Shown one piece after another: positions 54,819-63,789 of a DNA stretch of 64,000 bases. The position numbers and the translations under genes were made by a program. Within the stretch, counting starts at the first letter, position 1; every line of letters begins with the position of its first letter. The notes beneath the pieces were generated by a model that saw only the letters and a list, made by a program, of their open reading frames with translations, was not told where the DNA came from and searched no databases. The stretch spans positions 806,001 to 870,000 of the forward strand of contig NZ_CAXBGN010000001.1 of NCBI RefSeq assembly GCF_963975415.1, written 5' to 3'. Source of the stretch: Kriegella sp963975415. GTDB taxonomy: Bacteria > Bacteroidota > Bacteroidia > Flavobacteriales > Flavobacteriaceae.

Positions 54819-56393
54819 CTATTTGTTAGTTAGTAGACCGTTTTCAATCAAAGGAATCTTAAAACTTTCCAATTCGGGAGTCTCACGTTCCTTGCTGAAA
54901 ATTTCCGCAGCCTTTTCTATTATCTCCGGATGGGCATCCGCCACATTGGTCGTTTCAGTTGGATCATCCTTTAAATTATAGAGCTCCAAAGTTGGCTCAT
55001 CCTTACTTTTTAAATTTCTACGCAACACTTTCCAATCACCCATTCGAATGGCAACTTGTCCGCCACTACTAGGAAATTCCCAATACATAAAGTCATGTTT
55101 TTGCTGATCACTTTGTGAAAGTAGTGTAGGAAGAAAACTGAGACCATCTCCATTTTCAGGAGCTTTGTAGCCCGCAACATCCGCAAATGTAGCCATCATG
55201 TCATAATGTGCGGAAACATGGTCGCTCTTGCTACCCGGCTCTATTTTCCCTGGCCATGAAGCAATCAAAGGCACGCGAATACCCCCTTCATACAAGAACC
55301 CTTTTCCTCGACCCCTTGTTCCTTGAAAGGGCTTTGCACTATCGAAAAATTCAGAATCAGAGCCCCCATTGTACGTCGGCCCGTTATCAGAAGTAAACAC
55401 AATCAACGTATTATCGTAAATACCGAGGTCTTTCAATTGTTTTACCAGTTTTCCTACATTTTCATCTAAATAAGAAACCATAGCGGCATAGGCAGCATGG
55501 GGGTTCTTATGCGGAAAATAACCCCTATCACCCAAATAGGGCTCCTCATCGCCAAACTTTTCAATATAATAATCTACCCATCTTTTCGGCGCTTGAAGTG
55601 CGACATGCGGAATGGGACTGGCCCAATACATAAAGAAAGGTCGGTTCTTGTTCTCTTCGACAAAGCCGGTCATTCCCTCGAACATAATATCCGGTGCATA
55701 TTGATTCAGGGTAAAATCGGAGTAACTTTCTGAAGCTTTTGGATCTGCGCCCTTTGGCAATTTGGTATTTGGTGCAACAGTATCATTGGCCAAATGTAAG
55801 CGGTTTCTATTCTTGTATAAAAAGAGCGGATAATACGTATGCGCCTGACGCTGACAATTGTATCCAAGGAAAAAGTCAAAGCCCATTTCATTGGGTATTG
55901 ATTGGGTGTTCGGGGCTCCCAATCCCCATTTGCCAATCATACCGGTGGCATAGCCTACCTCCTTAAGTTTAGCCGCAAAGGTTACCGTACCTTCGGGCAT
56001 CGGTCGTTGTCCTTCTAATACGGAGTCTTTCGCCATTGCCCTGTAATTCCAGACGTCACCACGTTCGCCCCACTCAGAATTACTACGTACATAGGCATGC
56101 CCTGCGTGTTTTCCAGTCATCAACATATATCTTGCCGGGGCACAAACGGGAGCACTGCTGTAATGCTGTGTAAACAACATACCGTTTTTTGCCAAGGCGT
56201 CAATATTAGGAGTTTCGATCTTTTCTTGGCCATAGGCCCCCAATTCGGCATAACCCAAGTCATCGGCCAAAATATAGATGATGTTCGGTTTTGTCGATTT
56301 TTCAGTTGTTATTTTGTTTTCTGGGTTGTCTTTACAGGAAAAAAATAATGTCCCTACGGCTAGTAGGGACATTAAATGCTTGATATTAAACAT
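54819..56393 (-). CDS. Lipoprotein sulfatase (S1 family, Cys-type)
   Basis: 524 residues from ATG 56393, with lipobox LFFSC (C20); a TTG six codons upstream is also open but less likely. The formylglycine signature is CAPAR (84-88), less common than CSPSR but a valid Cys-type site. LADDLGYAELGAYG and IGKWGLG complete the active site. Its length and the GFDFFLGYNCQRQAHTYYP loop differ from the three sulfatases at 23399-28024, so it belongs to another subfamily. The gene's first codons hold a strong 12-bp hairpin (56346-56374). The FGE gene is 32 nt downstream. Confidence 0.94.
   Translation of the reverse strand: MFNIKHLMSLLAVGTLFFSCKDNPENKITTEKSTKPNIIYILADDLGYAELGAYGQEKIETPNIDALAKNGMLFTQHYSSAPVCAPARYMLMTGKHAGHAYVRSNSEWGERGDVWNYRAMAKDSVLEGQRPMPEGTVTFAAKLKEVGYATGMIGKWGLGAPNTQSIPNEMGFDFFLGYNCQRQAHTYYPLFLYKNRNRLHLANDTVAPNTKLPKGADPKASESYSDFTLNQYAPDIMFEGMTGFVEENKNRPFFMYWASPIPHVALQAPKRWVDYYIEKFGDEEPYLGDRGYFPHKNPHAAYAAMVSYLDENVGKLVKQLKDLGIYDNTLIVFTSDNGPTYNGGSDSEFFDSAKPFQGTRGRGKGFLYEGGIRVPLIASWPGKIEPGSKSDHVSAHYDMMATFADVAGYKAPENGDGLSFLPTLLSQSDQQKHDFMYWEFPSSGGQVAIRMGDWKVLRRNLKSKDEPTLELYNLKDDPTETTNVADAHPEIIEKAAEIFSKERETPELESFKIPLIENGLLTNK
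56346..56374 (-). repeat. 12-bp perfect inverted repeat in the sulfatase signal-peptide codons
   Basis: TAATGTCCCTAC (56346-56357) and its perfect complement (56363-56374) with a 5-nt loop, lying from about 20 to 48 nt after the A of the sulfatase ATG. This is strong enough to fold in mRNA. It could regulate expression at the translational level, or be chance. Confidence 0.6.
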
Positions 56394-56439
56394 ATACAAA
56401 TGTGGATTCAAATAAATATTCTATTTATAATGGCAGGTG

Positions 56440-57786
56440 TTATACTACCACTGTTTTTCCGGGTGTAGGTATTGCATAGGTACCATCTGCCAAAGGCTGA
56501 ACCGGTGCAGGAGAATTCCATGTCATATTATCGGGCACCAAAACCAAATCAGAGTTCAAAGCTTCGTCCCAATTGATTACTTTACCAGAATAAGTGGCCA
56601 TTCTACCCATTATCGCAGTAAGGGTACTTTTCGCCCCGTTTTCAGCATTTGAGATAACGCCACCATTTCGAATCGATTCGAATAATTTAACATGTTCTAC
56701 TTCATACGGATTCGGATCATCTTTTCCTCTATGTTCGAATAATGTTTTGCCACTCCAATCTTTTAATTCGGCCGTATCTCCTTTGGTTGAAACCGTTCCT
56801 TTGGTTCCCTGAAAAAATTCGGACACCCTGCTCATTGTTTCCGGCTGATGTCGACACTGACTTGCGATTACAGCACCACTCGGATATGTGTATTCTACAA
56901 AATGGTGGTCAAAAATTTCACCATGGTCTTTGCCTGTACGAACTTGTCTACCTCCCATACCTTGAGCAGAGATTGGGTACTCTCCAATAAACCAGTTTGC
57001 GACATCGATGTTATGAATATGTTGTTCAAGAATATGATCCCCGCATAACCAATTGAAGTAATACCAATTACGCATTTGGTACTCAAGTTCAGTCTGTTGA
57101 GGCTGTCTTTCCCGTACCCAAACACCTCTACTGTTCCAATATACCTGACCTGATACAATCTTACCAATCTTGTCTTGCTTCAATTGCTCTAATGCGGCAA
57201 GGTAACTATCTTGATAGTGACGTTGGAGTCCGACAACAACATTTAATTTATTTTCTTTCGCTTTTTTACCGGCAGCCAGTACCCTACGTACCCCGGGAAC
57301 ATCGGTGGCAACGGGCTTTTCCATAAAAACGTGTTTCCCATTATTTATGGCATACTCAAAATGTTGCGGTCTAAACCCTGGGGGAGTGGCTAAAATGACC
57401 ACATCTGCCAAATCTATAGCCTTTTCGGCCGCATCGAAGCCTACAAACTGATGTGCTTCTTTTACATTTATTTTCTTGGTCTCGCCCATTGCTTTGGCAA
57501 TATTGGTCAAACTTGATTTCAACCGGTCTTCGAAAGCATCGGCCATGGCAACCAGTTCTACATTATCATCGGCCTTTAAGGCTTGAACAACCGCACCTGT
57601 TCCCCGGCCTCCACAACCTACTACGGCAAGTTTAAGCTTCTTATCGTTAAGTACATTTACCATAGCACCCATCTGAAATGTCGGAAGTACCATAGCGCCT
57701 GAAAGCAACGCTGTACTCTTGACAAAATTCCTTCTTGAATTTTCAGACAGTCCTTTGCCCTTCTTGTTATTCTCCATTTTTTCCAT
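56440..57786 (-). CDS. Tat-exported Gfo/Idh/MocA-family oxidoreductase
   Basis: 448 residues. A twin-arginine signal (NSRRNFVKSTALLSGAMVLP, residues 17-36) sends the folded protein across the inner membrane. The NAD(P)-binding Rossmann fold follows (KLAVVGCGGRGTGAVVQALK), with the catalytic-type EKPVATD motif and the MocA C-terminal domain (about 190-400; GDHILEQHIHNIDVANWF). Exported members act on sugars, for example as retaining alpha-N-acetylgalactosaminidases (GH109) or sugar dehydrogenases; the substrate cannot be told here. It lies 28-46 nt upstream of the sulfatase, between it and GH95. Confidence 0.9.
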   Translation of the reverse strand: MEKMENNKKGKGLSENSRRNFVKSTALLSGAMVLPTFQMGAMVNVLNDKKLKLAVVGCGGRGTGAVVQALKADDNVELVAMADAFEDRLKSSLTNIAKAMGETKKINVKEAHQFVGFDAAEKAIDLADVVILATPPGFRPQHFEYAINNGKHVFMEKPVATDVPGVRRVLAAGKKAKENKLNVVVGLQRHYQDSYLAALEQLKQDKIGKIVSGQVYWNSRGVWVRERQPQQTELEYQMRNWYYFNWLCGDHILEQHIHNIDVANWFIGEYPISAQGMGGRQVRTGKDHGEIFDHHFVEYTYPSGAVIASQCRHQPETMSRVSEFFQGTKGTVSTKGDTAELKDWSGKTLFEHRGKDDPNPYEVEHVKLFESIRNGGVISNAENGAKSTLTAIMGRMATYSGKVINWDEALNSDLVLVPDNMTWNSPAPVQPLADGTYAIPTPGKTVVV

Positions 57787-57922
57787 TGTTATTGAATTTA
57801 TATCTGTTCGGTTCTAAACCATTTTGTGTAGCGCCCGTGAATATAAAAATAATATTCCTTTTTTCTTGCCAGCACTTCACTTTTTTGACCTTTTAACAAT
57901 CATATCACAGATTAAAAATCAA

Positions 57923-57942
57923 ATGCGATGCGAATATCGCAT
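57923..57942 (-). terminator. Hairpin downstream of GH95, possible terminator
   Basis: ATGCGAT / ATCGCAT with a 6-nt loop, 19 nt after the GH95 stop, followed on the minus strand by a T-rich stretch (TTGATTTTT). It may reduce read-through into the oxidoreductase gene, or be an operator for that gene, whose start is about 140 nt downstream. Confidence 0.45.
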
Positions 57943-57961
57943 AGCACCTCATGTGACCTAT

Positions 57962-60376
57962 TTAATTGTCAAAATTATATTTCTCCCCTTTTTTTAAAGC
58001 TAAAAGTGTCTCTTTTCCTTTATAGGCCAAAGTAATATTTTGGGTCTTTGAAGAATATATCTTAGCGAACAAGAGGCTGCCATCTTTCCACTCCATATCA
58101 ATGGTGAGCCCGCCCTTAGCTTTTAATCCAGACAACTTGCCATCAGGCCATTCTTTGGGAAGCGCAGGAAGTAAATGTACAATTCCGTCCCTGCTTTGCA
58201 GCAGCATTTCGGCCATACCGGCAGTTGCGCCGAAATTGGCATCCATCTGAAAAGGAGGGTGCAAACCGAATAAATTGGGCGAAGTACTTTTCGATAATAC
58301 CGTCTCAAGACTTTCTTTGGCTTTTTCCCCATCTTGCAAGCGTGCGTACTGATTGATTAACCAAGCTGCACTCCAGCCCGTATGTCCGCCCCCATTATCG
58401 ATACGATAATCCAATGACTTTTTTGCCGCAATTGCTAGTTTGGGAGTTTCCCTTAAATCAATCTGACTGCCAGGGTGCAATGCAAAAAGATGTGAAATAT
58501 GGCGGTGTCCGTGTTCTACTTCCGGAAATTCTTCGGCCCATTCCATCAACCTACCATCGGAACCAATTTGCGGTCCGGCCAATTGATTTAATGATTCTTG
58601 CACTTTAACCGTGAAATCGTTTTTAACCCCCAACTCCTTTGAAGCCAGTAAAAAATCGGTGAAGAGCTGCCAAATGACCTGCTGGTCATGGGCGGGCCCC
58701 ATACTGATTTGGCTCTTACTTCCATCTGGGGCTATAAAAGTATTTTCTGGAGATACCGCCGGACCAGAAACCAATTTCCCGGTTTTTGGGTCTTTCACTA
58801 ACCAGTCTATATAGAATTCGACAGACCCCCCGAGAACGGGATACATCCGTTTCAGAAATATTTTATCACCGGTAAAAGCATAATGTTCTAGAATATGAGT
58901 ACTGATCCAAGCCCCAGCACCGGTATGCATTCCCCAACTGGCCGCTTCCCCAGGAGAAGTATAGCCCCAAGTATTGGTGATAGGATGCACGACCCAACCC
59001 TCATGATGGTATTGCACCTGGGCCGTTTTTTCGCCAGGCTCGACCAAAGATTCGATAAGATCAAAGAGGGGCAAATGCATTTCGGACAAATTGGTTACCT
59101 CGGCAGGCCAATAATTCATTTCGACATTAACGTCGGTGTGGTAGTCCCCATTCCAAGGGGTCTGAATCTTATTGGCCCAAATGCCCTGCAAATTGGCAGG
59201 TAATGTACCCGGTCGCGATGACGAGATAAGCAAATACCGTCCGTATTGAAAGAATAGCTCTTCCAAGTGGGAATCGCTTTTGGTTTGTTTGTAATTTTTT
59301 ACCCGTTCATCGGTAGGTATCGGGTCGACACTTTCCGGGGTGATATCAAATCGAACACGTTGGTAATACGATCGATATTCGTTAATATGATCATCCAGTA
59401 GCTGCTGAAACGCTTTTTCGGTGGCATTTTCCAAATTATTGGCGGTTATGTTTTTATAATCCCGCCCCTTGTAATCTGGATATTTCAACATATAATCTGT
59501 TGAAGCCGAAAGAAGAAGCGTTACCTCATCGGCGTCTTCAATCTCAATTTGACCGTTGTTATAAGATACCCTTCCATTTGTAGGTATTGCTTTCAGACGC
59601 GCCATGTACTCCAACCCGTCTCCCCCTTTACCATTAGATAATGTACCTGACATTACCAATTGGTCGTCTTCAACATTAACTTTATAGCGTTCCGGGCGGT
59701 TCATCGAAACTGTAAAAGAAATTGCACCTGGTCGATCTGCCGTAAAATGGGCAACCATAACCTGATCAGGATAGCTTGTAAACATTTCTCTCTTATAGTT
59801 AATACCCTTTTGTGTATAGCTAACACGAACGACTGCGTCATCGAGATCTAATTCTCTGTGGTAATTCTCATAGGGCTCTTGCTTTCCATTATCGATCCAT
59901 AAATCCCCCAAAGTCTGAAAACATCCAAAGGGTACTTCTGCCCCGTTTCCATGACCAGACCCTTCGCCTTTGCAAACCTGTGTACTATTTGTAAGGTCGG
60001 TCGCTTCTTTATACTTTCCTTCAAACAATAAATTTCGAATTTTGTCTTGAGCGGCATAGGCCTCTGGGTTGTCATTGTCATCAGGACTACCCGACCACAT
60101 ACTTTCTTCGTTCAATTGAATGCGTTCGCGGTTCACATCACCAAAAACCATGACCCCCAAAGAACCATTGCCCAACGGAAGAGATTTAAGCCATTCGGGG
60201 TCATCTTTCCAACCGTTTGGTGAATCGTGCACGGATCCATCAGCAGGAGTTTCGTACCATAATTTAAGATGCTCCTCGCCCACTTGTCCTGTTAGGATAA
60301 AGCAGGAAAACAAAATATGGGCGGCAATAAAAAATTTCTGTTGTCGGTTTATGCGCATTTTAGTGAATTTAATCAT
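57962..60376 (-). CDS. Glycoside hydrolase family 95 (alpha-L-fucosidase / alpha-L-galactosidase)
   Basis: 804 residues with a signal peptide (cleavage near ILTGQ). N-terminal beta-sandwich with LKLWYETPADG and LPLGNGSLGVMVFGD, then an (alpha/alpha)6 barrel. GH95 catalytic residues are present: the paired Asn in DVNVEMNYWPAEVTNL, the general-acid Glu in VSPENTF and the Asp in FQMDANFG. GH95 enzymes invert alpha-1,2-fucosides, and some act on alpha-L-galactosides. The start overlaps the esterase stop (ATGA). Together with GH29 and the sulfatases it probably trims side chains. Confidence 0.94.
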   Translation of the reverse strand: MIKFTKMRINRQQKFFIAAHILFSCFILTGQVGEEHLKLWYETPADGSVHDSPNGWKDDPEWLKSLPLGNGSLGVMVFGDVNRERIQLNEESMWSGSPDDNDNPEAYAAQDKIRNLLFEGKYKEATDLTNSTQVCKGEGSGHGNGAEVPFGCFQTLGDLWIDNGKQEPYENYHRELDLDDAVVRVSYTQKGINYKREMFTSYPDQVMVAHFTADRPGAISFTVSMNRPERYKVNVEDDQLVMSGTLSNGKGGDGLEYMARLKAIPTNGRVSYNNGQIEIEDADEVTLLLSASTDYMLKYPDYKGRDYKNITANNLENATEKAFQQLLDDHINEYRSYYQRVRFDITPESVDPIPTDERVKNYKQTKSDSHLEELFFQYGRYLLISSSRPGTLPANLQGIWANKIQTPWNGDYHTDVNVEMNYWPAEVTNLSEMHLPLFDLIESLVEPGEKTAQVQYHHEGWVVHPITNTWGYTSPGEAASWGMHTGAGAWISTHILEHYAFTGDKIFLKRMYPVLGGSVEFYIDWLVKDPKTGKLVSGPAVSPENTFIAPDGSKSQISMGPAHDQQVIWQLFTDFLLASKELGVKNDFTVKVQESLNQLAGPQIGSDGRLMEWAEEFPEVEHGHRHISHLFALHPGSQIDLRETPKLAIAAKKSLDYRIDNGGGHTGWSAAWLINQYARLQDGEKAKESLETVLSKSTSPNLFGLHPPFQMDANFGATAGMAEMLLQSRDGIVHLLPALPKEWPDGKLSGLKAKGGLTIDMEWKDGSLLFAKIYSSKTQNITLAYKGKETLLALKKGEKYNFDN

Positions 60377-61242
60377 TGGTGTTCCTTTATCTTTTCTGCA
60401 AATCGGTTGCCCAGCTCTAAAATACCATAGGTATTGAAGTGTATCTTGTCGTTGGGATAGGGTGAGTGGGGCTCGTCAGCACGTATTGGTAAATCGTCAG
60501 TTGAAACAACAAACGCATTCTTCAGTGCCAAGGGCCTGCCTGAATCTTGATCAACATATCGTTGTCCCGAGCGAACTTCTTCCCTGCCTGCATACACTTT
60601 TTGGGGGACAGGAATTACATAACCATAAATAAACAACATCGCTTTCGCCCCAAACTGTTTTCGCACCCGTTTTATGAAGTGTCTCAAGTTCTTACCATAG
60701 TTTTTGGAATTCTCGATTCCGGAATCTTCCCTCGCATCTCCTTCTCCCTGTTGCCAAACCATCCCTTTTATTTTGGGGACAAACCCCTGTGACCTCAAAT
60801 CATCAAGTCCTTTATTTACAGTTTTCACAAAATGTTTAAACTGAATACCATATGCTATCGTATCTTTTATGTTTTCACCCGGGTTCCAGTCCTCAAACAA
60901 ATTGGACCCCGAATAAGCATGTTTTATTAGCGCCATTTTTTTGTCTGGAAAAAACTCCTTGAGTTTTGTACCCAGCGAAAGCTCTACCCCGAAACGATCG
61001 GTAGATTCCGAGGCCTGATGCAAGGGCCGCCAAACGTAGGGCATTTCTCCTTTCATCAAATGCGAGTGAAATAAAAGCACTTCTGAATTTACGCTGAAAT
61101 CGGAAGGTATGTTCACCATGTATCCCTGCCCCGTAGCATTTGATTGTCCACCAATGAGATACACATCGATTTCATTGGTCTGCGGAAAAACCAGTGAATA
61201 GCAACCAACAAAAAAACATAACAAGAATTGACATTTGTCCAT
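60373..61242 (-). CDS. Secreted SGNH / sialate-O-acetylesterase-like carbohydrate esterase
   Basis: 289 residues with a signal peptide ending VFPQ. The SASA-type (SGNH superfamily) nucleophile is S34 in IGGQSNATGQG. GMVWQQGEGDA and the C-terminal DKIHFN (D265, H268) supply the other triad residues. It should remove acetyl or other acyl groups from sugars. Overlaps GH95 (ATGA), so both are translated together. An inverted repeat (61274-61291) lies just upstream. Confidence 0.85.
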   Translation of the reverse strand: MDKCQFLLCFFVGCYSLVFPQTNEIDVYLIGGQSNATGQGYMVNIPSDFSVNSEVLLFHSHLMKGEMPYVWRPLHQASESTDRFGVELSLGTKLKEFFPDKKMALIKHAYSGSNLFEDWNPGENIKDTIAYGIQFKHFVKTVNKGLDDLRSQGFVPKIKGMVWQQGEGDAREDSGIENSKNYGKNLRHFIKRVRKQFGAKAMLFIYGYVIPVPQKVYAGREEVRSGQRYVDQDSGRPLALKNAFVVSTDDLPIRADEPHSPYPNDKIHFNTYGILELGNRFAEKIKEHQ

Positions 61243-61273
61243 AATTGAAAAATTATGCGATAATATACTGACT

Positions 61274-61291
61274 TAAAGCCATTCGGCTTTA
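61274..61291. repeat. Intergenic inverted repeat between GH29 fusion and esterase genes
   Basis: TAAAGCC / GGCTTTA with a 4-nt loop (61274-61280, 61285-61291), in the 107-nt gap. No T-run follows on the coding strand, so it may protect or process the polycistronic mRNA instead of ending it. Confidence 0.4.
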
Positions 61292-61349
61292 GAACCTTAC
61301 CAATCTATACCTTATTTACTTTGGTGATTTTCGCTTGGGTTGGCATAAC

Positions 61350-63725
61350 TCAGTTCACATTAAAAACTTGTATGGCTTTAATCAATGGCTCCATACGGAA
61401 ATCGATGGCATTTAAGCGTACTGCGGTTACCCGTTGTGACTGTATTTGTATGATATGCTTTTGGCCAATATTGGAGCCCTTATACAATACCTTCCATTTC
61501 CGATTTACTTTACCCTCTATAGTAAAAGCCCGTACCCTTTCTCCGTGAACAATATCTTCCTGTAAAACAATATGATTGATTTCTTGCGCTTTATCTAGCG
61601 ATAGCGTGATTCTTTTTCCTTTTCCTGAAGTTTCGGCAATAGGCTTCCCGAACCTTCGGTTGATTTCATCGCCCCATTTCTTCAATCGGTTTACATCGGG
61701 TTCTGGTAACAGTCCGTCAGGATTCGGAGTAAGCCCCATAATCAAGGTAGAATTTCTGCCTACGGATTTATAGTACATATTCATCAAATCTTCCAATGGA
61801 AAGATATGTTCTTCATCTCCCGGTTCCCAAAACCATTCGTGTCGCCCATTAAAGCCTCGCAATGGTGCATCGGACATGGCGGGCATCCAATAGTTCCCTT
61901 CAGGGTCTCCGGTTTTCAACAATTCAAAATTATTATTTGATATCGCTTCACTTGCCGACTCTCCAGCACCAGTAGAGTGGTACGGGAAAGTAGCCCAGGA
62001 AGGGTATGGTATTGTTCCCGATTCAGAGCCGCCCCAACGCGCTTCTGCAAGCTGTTTATTATGATAAAAGAGACAATTGGGCTGATACTGCTGAACGATG
62101 GGCAATACATCCGGCGCACCTCGATGCGGACTATCGGCTCCGCCATCGAACCATATTTCGAAAAGTTCACCATAATTGGTACAGATTTCCTTGACCATAC
62201 CTTCCACCATTCGATTGTAATACTTTTGTCGTTCCTCCCGAAATTCCCCTTCACCGTTTACCTTAAAATCGTGTACTCCGAAAAAGGAGTTCCAACGAAT
62301 TCCCAAATAGATACCCGGCTTGATACCATATTTTCTACAAGATTCCACAAAATCCCTAACAATATCGCCCTTACCGTCTTGAAATCGCAGGGCTTTCATA
62401 CTGTAAGGGTTGACTTCCGATTGGTATAAGGCAAAACCAGTTTCATGGGTGGCCGTTAAAATGGCAAAGGTAAAACCGGCATCTTTGGCCGCCTTGATCC
62501 ATTGGTCTGTGTCCAGTTTATCCGGATGGAATATTTGATAATCCCTGACCGGGGAAATTCGATTGTTGCCCTGACCATATTTCACTTGATCAAAAACATG
62601 CAAATCATAATGAAATACTGCTCCCATTTCAGCCTGTTGCCAAGCTAGCTGCCGTTTGTTTGGCAATGGTATTCTTTGCTGTTCGACAGGCCTTGTAACA
62701 ATATAGGATTCGTCTTCTTTCTTTACGGCCATTGCCAATACTTGGGGTTCGTCATTTTCAACATACACAAAAGGGCGCTCCATTCTATCGGGCTTAATGC
62801 TTCCTCCATCACTCAAAGGTATATCTTTGGGCGCAAGTACATACTCAGTAGCTTTTGACCAATGAACCCCATCAGGTGAACTTACCATGCCGAAAAAGGT
62901 ATGTGCATGAAAAATTCCATAAAAATAATCCCGCTTTTTATCGTACCATATCGACATATCTTCGGTATCAAGGTAATCAATTACGGGGTTTTCTTGAATA
63001 ACAAAGGGGCCTGTCGGTGTATCGGAAATAGCGATCGCCTGATTTCTGATAAAGCCCGTCACATTGGGCTTGTCGCCTTTTACAACAAGGTAGAACTTTC
63101 CATCCTTTCCCTGAGCGACCGCAGGATTGACCGTTAACGTGGTAATAGGCCCTGATGGTTCAATCAAGGGATTATCCAACCGTTTCCAGGGGCCATTGAT
63201 AGTGTTGGAGACGGCAACACCGGTACGTTGGTTCGGGCGTAAAATGCTCCAATTGGGATGTTTGTAGCCCGTATGTGCCGTATTTACTAGATCATCTTCC
63301 GAATACTTTTTCTCCCCTAAATTAGTGGAGATGTAATAAAGATAATACTTGCCTCCAAAATATTTTATTTTAGGATTATGGGCGGTAATCGCATCCCATT
63401 TCCCATTTCTTCTTCCTCTCAAGACAACTTCTTTAAATTTCCACGGACCCGAGGGAGTTTTCGCTACTGCATGGGCAATTTCGGAATGTGTAAGCCAACC
63501 GGTAAACTTATATTTTTTGTTCCATCGGGAATAGAACATATGATATTTTCCATCTTTTCCTTTTATAATGGATGGCCCCCAATTGTAATAGCCTTCGGTT
63601 TTAAAAATATTTTCCGCCTGAACGGCTTGAAGTCTATCTTTAAAAAACAATACGTCAGGATGTTCTTGTGCCTGTGTGCAGGCAAAAACAAAAAGGGAAA
63701 TGAGAATTAATAGTATTTTGGTCAT
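61350..63725 (-). CDS. Two-domain enzyme: five-bladed beta-propeller glycosidase-like domain fused to GH29 alpha-L-fucosidase
   Basis: 791 residues from ATG 63725 (a TTG 15 nt upstream is also open) with lipobox VFAC (C16). The N-terminal half (about 38-347) is a five-bladed beta-propeller of the GH43/GH32/GH117 kind, with repeated blade motifs such as WGPSIIKGKDGKYHMFYSRW and VNPAVAQGKDGKFYLVVKG. The second half (about 357-685) is a GH29 barrel: AKDAGFTFAILTATHETGF, KYGIKPGIYLGIRW and the nucleophile D527 in EIWFDGG. A small beta domain (about 695-791) closes it. Such a fusion would let two linkages be cut by one surface lipoprotein. Confidence 0.88.
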   Translation of the reverse strand: MTKILLILISLFVFACTQAQEHPDVLFFKDRLQAVQAENIFKTEGYYNWGPSIIKGKDGKYHMFYSRWNKKYKFTGWLTHSEIAHAVAKTPSGPWKFKEVVLRGRRNGKWDAITAHNPKIKYFGGKYYLYYISTNLGEKKYSEDDLVNTAHTGYKHPNWSILRPNQRTGVAVSNTINGPWKRLDNPLIEPSGPITTLTVNPAVAQGKDGKFYLVVKGDKPNVTGFIRNQAIAISDTPTGPFVIQENPVIDYLDTEDMSIWYDKKRDYFYGIFHAHTFFGMVSSPDGVHWSKATEYVLAPKDIPLSDGGSIKPDRMERPFVYVENDEPQVLAMAVKKEDESYIVTRPVEQQRIPLPNKRQLAWQQAEMGAVFHYDLHVFDQVKYGQGNNRISPVRDYQIFHPDKLDTDQWIKAAKDAGFTFAILTATHETGFALYQSEVNPYSMKALRFQDGKGDIVRDFVESCRKYGIKPGIYLGIRWNSFFGVHDFKVNGEGEFREERQKYYNRMVEGMVKEICTNYGELFEIWFDGGADSPHRGAPDVLPIVQQYQPNCLFYHNKQLAEARWGGSESGTIPYPSWATFPYHSTGAGESASEAISNNNFELLKTGDPEGNYWMPAMSDAPLRGFNGRHEWFWEPGDEEHIFPLEDLMNMYYKSVGRNSTLIMGLTPNPDGLLPEPDVNRLKKWGDEINRRFGKPIAETSGKGKRITLSLDKAQEINHIVLQEDIVHGERVRAFTIEGKVNRKWKVLYKGSNIGQKHIIQIQSQRVTAVRLNAIDFRMEPLIKAIQVFNVN

Positions 63726-63789
63726 TGGATTACTCTTCAAAATTTGTGTTACCTGTTACTTGTGCATTTAGAACGGGTAAGATAAAAAA

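Noticed and set aside
61350..63725. Calling the N-terminal propeller a GH117 anhydrogalactosidase
   Set aside because: The fold fits five-bladed propellers in general, but I could not place the family-specific catalytic residues.
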